From contig OX381717.1 in the NCBI GenBank assembly GCA_947462335.1, forward strand, positions 47,845,523 to 47,909,522: DNA of 64,000 nucleotides, given 5' to 3'. The notes beneath the pieces were generated by a model. It ran no database searches. It saw nothing but the letters and a program-made list of their open reading frames with translations, and had not been told where the DNA came from. Of the stretch, positions 56,798-64,000 are shown piece by piece (position 1 is the stretch's first letter; the number at the start of each line of letters is the position of its first letter). Made by a program: the position numbers and the translations under genes. This DNA comes from Harmothoe impar. Lineage: Eukaryota > Annelida > Polychaeta > Phyllodocida > Polynoidae.

Positions 56798-58475
56798 ATG
56801 GCGGCATCCGTGAGAATGCATAGTCACAATGACATATTGGACAAAAGTAAGTGCCGGGAAAAGGTTAATGGACATTTTAAAACTATGTATTACAAATTTA
56901 AATAATATAAGGGATAATAAGGGTATAAAGGATATCCCTGGTATACCAACTAATGTTTTTGTTTTTTCAAGGAAATGTTTCAAGAGTCAATGGACTCTGA
57001 ACACAGAAAAGTGGAGCGAGAGACATTCATTTTGGGGCCGTCCAGAAAGTATGTCACGCTTTTTTGGCCATTTTGGACACCCCCCCTCCCCCTTGTCACG
57101 CTTTTCCCCATACTTCTATCATATGTGACATACTTTATGGACAGCACGTTTTGTTTGACTCCGCCTCTGACAACTATTTCTGAGTGAACCCAAGGCAATA
57201 AGCATTTTGATTGATGGGAATCAAGAGAACCAAGAACTTAAAAAAAATCCAGATACATTTTTGAGGCAAATATCAATTTTTCATTCCAAAAACAAACTGC
57301 ATTTCAGAAATAAAGCATGCCTTTACCTGAAGCTCACGAGCTCAATTTCAGTAAAAGGATTTTCATTGGGGCACCCTTTTCGCTTGACTAATCGAAAGTC
57401 TGTGTTTTTATAGGAGGCTGGTCGGAAGCACAGACATATCCTGTTTGGGACGAGAGGAACCAAGACGAACAGCAACTTCTTAAGAAAACTGCCGTATATG
57501 AGAGCGTGAAAAGTAATTATGATGACCTGGTGGAAATTGTACGGCTCGACAACCTATGGCCAAAGTTTAAGCGCTACGATGTCGTAAATAGACCCACAGA
57601 ACAGAGAATCAAGGTACTTTGAATGTCTTGTTTCTTTTAGATTTTGTTATAAGATAATCTGATAACATGGTCATTTACAACAAACAACATTTTAATTATT
57701 ATCTGATTAATATCTGAATGATACTACACTATAGGTCTGAATGAAGGTGATCAAATTAAATTCACAGTTGAATAGATTAGGATACAATTTTAAACTAAAG
57801 TTCTCTTAAGCAACAACCATCTAACACTGATCCACCTTTCTACATTTTGTATGAATTCCTACGTTCCCCAAGGCCAAAAAAAAAAGAAGGTGTGTTTCAG
57901 GTTACCCGACCCTAGCTAGGAAAACAGGGCCGACCCTAGAAATTTTTATCCAATTTCGAAAAAATATTAATACTTTAGGTCATTTTAGGGCAATTCAAGA
58001 GTTGTTCTGATAATTCACGAGTCGAGGCGGTCGTCGGCGAGTCAGCATTAAAATTCGCGAGTCAATTTCTAGGTACTTTTCAGGCCAAAGTAAAAAAAAA
58101 AATCAAAAAAAAAAAAAAATCCGACCTACCTACCCTAGATTTTCAGACCATGTAACCTGAAACACACCTTCTTTTTTTTTGGCCCAAGTATCAGAGATCG
58201 GCTGCTATCCTACATTTCAAACCCACAATTGATTATATTTTTGCTATAGACAAGTCATTATTATTATCTTTATTATTATTATTATTACTATTATTATTAT
58301 TATTATTTTATCCTTACAGGCTGAGAAGACACCTATAGATCAGGTGTACAAGTTGATGGAGATTCTAGAGACCTCTCCCAGTTGGCGGTTCCATGCCGTG
58401 TTAAAGGCTCTCTGTGATGACGACCAAGAAGCATGTGTTACACTACTAGGGTTAGACCCTGACACTTACACATAG
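56798..58475 (+). CDS. CARD gene D: single-CARD paralogue lacking CARD1 (3 coding exons)
   Basis: Exons 56798-56846, 57414-57613 and 58320-58475 join to 405 nt (134 residues). Exon 1 aligns with the first coding exon of A-C (same GGATCC...TAAG/GATGG leader before ATG) but splices in phase 1 directly to the CARD2 exons. No exon like CARD1 or the linkers is seen between 56847 and 57413. CARD2 is intact: NYDDLVEIVRLDNLWPKF, SWRFHAVLKALCDDDQEA, ending LLGLDPDTYT. A one-CARD protein next to two-CARD paralogues could compete for the same partners; that is inference. The intron between exons 1 and 2 carries a short MITE. Confidence 0.78.
57034..57146. mobile_element. Small MITE (GGGCCGTCCAGAAAGTATGTCA ends)
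   Basis: GGCCGTCCAGAAAGTATGTC is matched by GACATACTTTATGGACAGC on the right. It lies in intron 1 of gene D, where A-C have the CARD1 exons. Confidence 0.7.
57872..58184. mobile_element. GGCC-ended MITE, CAA target duplication
   Basis: GGCCAAAAAAAAAAGAAGGTG ... CACCTTCTTTTTTTTTGGCC flanked by CAA on both sides, in the intron that splits CARD2 of gene D. Confidence 0.88.
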
Positions 58476-58795
58476 ACGGGTACGTTCAATCATTACAACC
58501 TTTCTGTATAAATGTTACACTAAGGTGTCACAGTAGTAATTGGCACATGATATCTTATATTTTCCCTCATCAAGTGGCTCCAGATGTGGTTCAGACTTGT
58601 ATAGTGTGCATAAACAGATAAATGACGTATTAAACAAAAGCTAATGTCATTTCTGATAATTTTCACAATGATCCTCAATAATGACGTCAAATCAGATTTT
58701 GCGGTAGTTGCATAGTGCTAGTCAGGCATAAATTTACGGAGAAGACGGAGAAGTTTCCACGGATGAATAATTCTGATATCTTTCGTTTGTTTCAG

Positions 58796-59520
58796 GTTCC
58801 GTGCTACTTTATGGATTCCTTGGGAAGACACAATGTGCGAATTTCATAATTCATAACACAGTAAAACTAACTTTTAATGTACTGTATTGTGTAAATAGAA
58901 AATCAGCTATCAGTGTATATCATTATAATTATATTCTACATCACGACTGAAGACAAAGGTGCTTATAATGTGTTCCAATTGTGCCATATCACCTTTAACA
59001 AATGTAATACATCGAGACTGCAATATCATAACCATCCATTGATTTATATATAGGATGAGGCCAGATTTATAATGCTGTGTTTCAGTCCACTTGGTTAGAA
59101 TATAGCCTTGGTAGATCGGGTATTATTTATACATGAATTCACCAGGCTAGAAATTGCCTAAGAAATTATATACCATTTATGTAATGTTTTCACCTGAAGG
59201 GAGTATAATGTTAACCACACTTGCCAATGTATATAAAAAAAAGTCACAGTATTGTTCACATGGAGATCATATGAAATATATATATATATAGATGATATGA
59301 AAGCAGCATTTGTCAGCAGCATTGCACGATATAATATGGCAGACTTGTTCATACAGCTTTTTTCACAGGACTTTCTTCATTAGTTTATATTTATGTCTAT
59401 ACAAATATTGGAATATTTCCTACTTTCTGACAACCAGGGATCTCTGAACAGTGACATTTAAACAAATGTACACAAATATGAAGGCAGCATACTAACAATT
59501 AGTGTACTTATAATAAAATG
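58796..59520 (+). other. 3' UTR exon of CARD gene D
   Basis: Opens GTTCCGTGCTACTTTATGGATTCC after TTGTTTCAG. Ends near AATAAA at 59512-59517 after GAAGGCAGCATACTAAC...TGTACTTA, the conserved tail of the family. Confidence 0.68.
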
Positions 59521-59524
59521 ATTT

Positions 59525-60415
59525 TTCAAAAATAATCCTGTGTTATTTCTTATTTTTCTAAACTGATTTTTCAAAATGATAAAACATATTCGGTAAATAA
59601 CCTGTTCAAAAAAAAGGGGGGGGGGGGATTGTACATTGCTCGCTTTTCCTATGTACAAATTCCATTTCACCAATAAAATGCTTGGTTGCACCCTTTTTTG
59701 CGAAAGTGAAATCCATCGGACCAACCTTTTCCAGTAGCCTTATGTATGTGTATATACACTGATAATTATGATAACATCTCTTGTCAATGAGTAGTTCATG
59801 GCGACTCCTATTATGTTTTTTATTTGTACATATCAACATCATGGGCACTAAAGACTTATTTTAGTCCTCACAGCCTGTCTTTGGGTCCAGTGACCATGTG
59901 ACGTTGATGTCACTACATTATTATACTTTGCAGACAAGCTGACCCCAACTTAACAAAAAAAGAGTCATATTTGTATGTCGCCGTATGAGCTAAAACAAAA
60001 AGATGTATTTTAAATGCGCATGGATGATGTTGAATGTTATGTACATACATGTGATATATAAAGGGAAACCCACAATTTTATTTTACCACAGTGAAAATAC
60101 AACCCTTTATTGTGAAAACGTGGCTTTTACAAAAAATAATCTCTGTGAGCACGGTTCTCAGGTTATCAAATGTCTAGATGTAGTTACCATAAATGCTTGA
60201 TGAACCAATTAAAACATTAACCCCATTAAGATCAGCATAGTCATTTGCCGTTATGGTGCATGTATGCAGCCCGGGCGAGTAAATCGCCAATACTACATTC
60301 AGCCCTAGAGGTTAAGTCCTCAGGACTGAATTCATGGGCCAAGCCAGCCTAATGATGCCCCAATGCAGTGCTGGGGCCACAAAATGTTGCTTTAATATGA
60401 CATGCCATCCATGAA
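59525..60415. other. Convergent intergenic region, no gene seen
   Basis: The region lies between the 3' ends of gene D (+) and the protease gene (-). It is AT-rich with an A8/G12 run near 59620. The short frames show no similarity. Confidence 0.5.
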
Positions 60416-60418
60416 CTG

Positions 60419-63400
60419 TTAATCAAGTGGAGGATCTGTGGCATCGGAGGTCTGCTTGAGGTGATGTTTGATCATCTCCTCTGTTACATCGCGAAGGTTT
60501 GGGATGCCGTAGCCTCTCTCCGCTGTTGGTGCTGTGCAGAACCGCGCAATAAGATCCCGCATGTTCCCTGAAGTGGTGAGGCGCCTCCGCCATTCTGGGC
60601 CTTTTTAATGGAGAAAAAGACAAGTTAAACTTCAAGTTTCAAAAATTTATTCGTCAACAATCAACTGCAGTAGTTCTATGCACAGTAATCCATCATCATT
60701 AATCCGTGTCATTCCATATTACGCAGTATAAACAAAATGAGTATAATTATGATATATCTCTTGACTAGGTCGTAATTCCATTATGAAGAGTTGACAAAAA
60801 GGCTGCTTCTTAGGCCAAAAAGAAAAGAGGTTTGTTTCAGGTAACCCGACCGACCCTATCAAAACAGGGCCGACCCTACGGTTTTTTATGCAATTTTGAA
60901 GAAAATTTTGTATTTTTACCCTTTTTTGGTAAATTTTAGGGTTTTCGGAGAGACCGGCCAGTACTTTCATGTTAAAAAAAAAAAAGCAAAAAAAAAAAAT
61001 CCGACCTATCGACCCTACATTTTCTTGCCATGTTACCTGAAACAAACCTTTTTTTTTGGCCTTAGTAAAACTAGTTTAAGTCGGCCACCTATTTTTCTTA
61101 TGTTAACATCGCTCCATGTTATACAATCAATACTTTTTTGGTTAATTTAATAACTATAGTTAAAGTATTAATATAAAATGTTTACACTACACGTGTAAAT
61201 CTTCGTGACATTTATCACAATATTATAATATAATTTTATAATTCCATTCTAACCAGTACATGAATGTTTGCAAATTAATAGAAAGAAGGGAAGAACATAA
61301 ATATCTTTAGTGTGCACACAGAGTTCTTCAGTGTTAACTTTGGATAACATTTTCCAGGAGTATGGTTTTTGGGTTTCGTGTTTGGTTATGGTCATCTAAT
61401 ACTAATATAATTCCTAATGATAGATCTAATGCTTAGTAGAAAATACTATCTTTGACAAGGAGATAGTCGACTCTTTATTTTGCTATTTTAAAGCATTATA
61501 AAATAACATTTGTAATAGGACTTACCATGGTTTGGAAATTGTGTCTCCACACAGGCAAGAATCAGTGCTACCAAGGCAGCACAGTGTGGTGCAGCGAATG
61601 AGGTCCCGTCAGCAGTTATATAGCGATCTGACTCCACACCATTACCTGTAATGCTATATCTACTGCAGCATGACTGGATACCTTCTCCGCGGAAGAGACA
61701 GTCAAGTTTCTTGCCGACCGCACTAAGACCTGCACGGTCACCATGCTTATCGCATGCACCGACTGCAATGACACTGCCATGTTTGGCAGGACTGAGGAGA
61801 GTGTCCGGTCGCTGTTGCCCATCATTTCCAGCTGCGGCTATAAGTACCTATAGCCCAGGGATAAACAGGGGCATTATAGTTATTCTTTTTGTTCCCCCGA
61901 TTCAATTTCAATTTCAAAGGTTTTTATTGCTGGCAATCATGCAATGTTGGTAAAAGCACAATGTCGGTCTAACAGAAACTCACAAGAAGAAATTTAAATA
62001 AGAAAATAGAATACATGACCTTTATAAATATTCGAAGATTAATAAATGTATCATGCAGAAGTGTATGAACCTGAAATATATCAAAGATGAAATGATTTAC
62101 AAGTAATAAATCATGTCTGAAATAACTGTTGATGATTGCAGTGAAACCACGTTAAATACGAAATGACTAAAACACTAACCTTTTCCTCTCCGAGGTTTGC
62201 CAACGTTTTGCTTACTTCTGCGTTGTTTTGCATAAAGCCAAATGCCATGTGAACAATATCAACCTTTGATGGATAGATATGGGATAAATATAAAAGGGTG
62301 TTATGAATTAGAAATACCAAAATGATATTGTAAGATAAGTGAATGACCTAAAGGGTCCAAGACCAACCATAACATATTGTATTCCAGCATGAGCAGTAGG
62401 CCTATAATTGCACTAGGGTATAAAAAAGGCCTCTTTCAATAGCACTCACGAGATAAACTAAGCCTCCCCCAGTAAGGTTTAACAAAATGTATTCCCAGAG
62501 ATGAAATAACCCTCCACCAATAAGGTTTAAAATGTATTCCCAGAGGCTCTTAAAGTGATAATAAAATAGAAATATATCAACCATCAAAAAGTGAATGGAA
62601 TACCTACCCCAAGACCTGGGTTGTTATCAATGTGGGTCAATGTCCGTAGCACATCTGATGGGTTGACTGTGTTATTTTGTCTTATCACCTTCAATAGGAA
62701 GACACATTTAAATGTATAATACAGTGTTTCTTAGTGCTAAAAATGAAGAGGAGTAACCTAGTGTGTCCATTGATTGGTTTTCTGTTTTCCTTCTCTGGGG
62801 AAGACACAAGTTTGTGCAATAGGTGGATTTCTCCATGCCAATAAATTAAGCAACGAATCTCCCGAAGCCAATGACTCCCACCCCCCACTCATCCACTTTA
62901 TCGTATCTAACCCATCTGGAAATAAACTCTTCCCCAGTAAATTATGCATTTATGCAAAATTTGTCCTCATTTACCAATTACACATTTATGCGAATATATG
63001 GCCGATTCCTCTGTGGTTTCCCTAAAATTTGATCAAATCGCATGAATTATTCTGACGGTGAAGTATGGCATATTGTCTCTGCATATTAATTGTTTCTGAA
63101 GCTTTACCTTGTAATTCAGGATGCCGACATTCTTCAGGCCGGCATATTGTGCGATTATTCCTGCACAAAATGTCCCATGGCCCAGACTGTCTTGGGTTAG
63201 ATCCGCAGCCTCTGCCGGATCCTCGGTGGGATTGCCTGTAGCATCAGGCGCTCCCGCTATGAAGTTGACACTGTTTCTAACAAGACCCTGTAAAGAAGAG
63301 ACAAGTTTCTTTTAAAATTGGTAAATTTAAGCTTGAACGAATCTTAGTTCATCACTGATTATGTTTCTAGTCATTTGAAATATTTGATTACAGGTGAAAA

Positions 63401-64000
63401 CTTACAGAAGCTGAAAAACTTTAATGGGCGGTGGAACAGGCCCGGTCGGGATATTGAACCAAGGCCCCTTCAGTCTAAAGCTTGGGGCCGAAGAATGCCC
63501 CCACCCCCACCCACTATATTCTCAGGAAACAAGGGAACATTATTATAGTATAGAAAACCCTAATCTGAGGGAGGGTCTCAAATTGTCCTGGTGGCAATAG
63601 ATGCCCCAGACGCTCGAGAAGACCTGAAAATACAAAATCTAGAATAAAATTCTTTTGTTCCCTGGGGGCATTGCACATGCTACACAATCAACCACAAAAC
63701 GCCAATCATTGGGTAAAATTTCGGATCATATTTCAAGGCCAAAGACCCAAATCAGCTTCAATTAAAAACCCTCGATCTCCATCTTAAACTTCCATTCAGA
63801 TTATTCTAGTAGTGATATGCATTGGAGAGTCCACACCTGAAGATCTTACCTGCAAATCAGGATGGTTTATGTTCACCCCTGAATCAAGCAGAGCGACGAC
63901 AACCGGTTTTGGATTTTTGCCATCTACACTTTCTCGTAACCTTTTAAACTCAGTGCCCATCCACTGAAATTGTGGATTTAGCTTGCAAGACCTTTCACTA
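60419..64000 (-). CDS. Subtilisin-like (S8) serine protease, C-terminal part; 5' end beyond window
   Basis: Read on the - strand, exons are 64000(+)-63850, 63287-63108, 62688-62608, 62263-62180, 61847-61526 and 60600-60419 (stop), all in phase. The S8 catalytic set is complete: Asp in VALLDSGVNINHPDL, His in LGHGTFCAGIIA, oxyanion Asn in AAAGNDG, Ser in DGTSFAAPHCAAL. After the catalytic Ser follow about 85 residues (GPEWRRRLTTSGNMRDLIARF ... TSDATDPPLD) that I do not recognise; helical composition is likely. No signal peptide can be judged because the N-terminus is missing, and any N-terminal adaptor domain would also be off-window. The gene is convergent with the CARD cluster. Activity looks retained since no key residue is lost. 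Confidence 0.88.
60813..61061. mobile_element. GGCC-ended MITE, TTA target duplication
   Basis: GGCCAAAAAGAAAAGAGGTTTG ... CAAACCTTTTTTTTTGGCC flanked by TTA on both sides. It lies in the last intron of the protease gene and is the cleanest member of the family in the window. Confidence 0.9.

Noticed and set aside
56962..57030. Possible extra coding exon of gene D after TTTTTTCAAG
   Set aside because: It has no similarity to CARD1 or linker exons, and joining it would not keep the phase-1 continuity shown by the paralogues.

Overview
This is animal nuclear DNA: multi-exon genes with GT/AG introns of 0.3 to 27 kb, a 200-base assembly gap, TA microsatellites, minisatellites and many small inverted-repeat transposons. 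The genes fit an invertebrate such as amphioxus, an ambulacrarian or a lophotrochozoan, but the sequence does not settle which. There is no bacterial, viral or organellar content.

Host genes. Four tandem paralogues on the + strand (here A, B, C, D) encode small CARD-domain proteins. A (ATG 4508, stop 36325), B (41535-45638) and C (50131-52830) have the layout CARD1 - linker exons - CARD2. D (56798-58475) keeps only CARD2. All four share splice phases, a separately spliced 3' UTR exon and a conserved 3' UTR tail ending at AATAAA. Their linkers differ most. C has one short exon, B has three, and A has two, one of which has grown to 801 bp by amplification of an in-frame 18-bp unit (Q-S-T-G-Q-G). 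Converging on the cluster from the right (- strand, 60419 to beyond 64000) is a subtilisin-like (S8) protease gene with all four catalytic-site residues visible.

Mobile DNA. The 27-kb intron between CARD1 and the linker of gene A holds the most unusual content. A DNA element of about 22 kb (6007-27973) is bounded by inverted repeats. It contains roughly 45 copies by eye of a half-site built on CGCTTAGT / ACTAAGCG, carried in three different tandem arrays (335-, 174- and 395-bp units) and often paired as perfect palindromes. It encodes a basic/acidic nuclear-type protein (9850-12152) and a very large protein (12757-23310) that joins about 1,000 residues of Pro/Thr repeats to a transposase-like module (D-Y-A-E-N ... 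T-D-S-P-S-S-Q ... H-G-K-G-P-C-D-G-V-G-G). One in-frame TGA lies between the two halves. Only 131 bp further right lies a 3.6-kb element (28105-31715). It is apparently non-coding, but its termini share TCTCATGA-N5-ATGCA with the giant element, and it also carries an array of a long palindrome of different sequence. I read these two as related elements of one poorly characterised superfamily.

The rest is introns and intergenic DNA with small inverted-repeat elements of several families (3-bp duplications with GGCC or GGGAGCG ends, TTAA/piggyBac-like, TA/mariner-like) and simple repeats. All exon boundaries were inferred by eye from splice signals, phase and comparison among the four paralogues.
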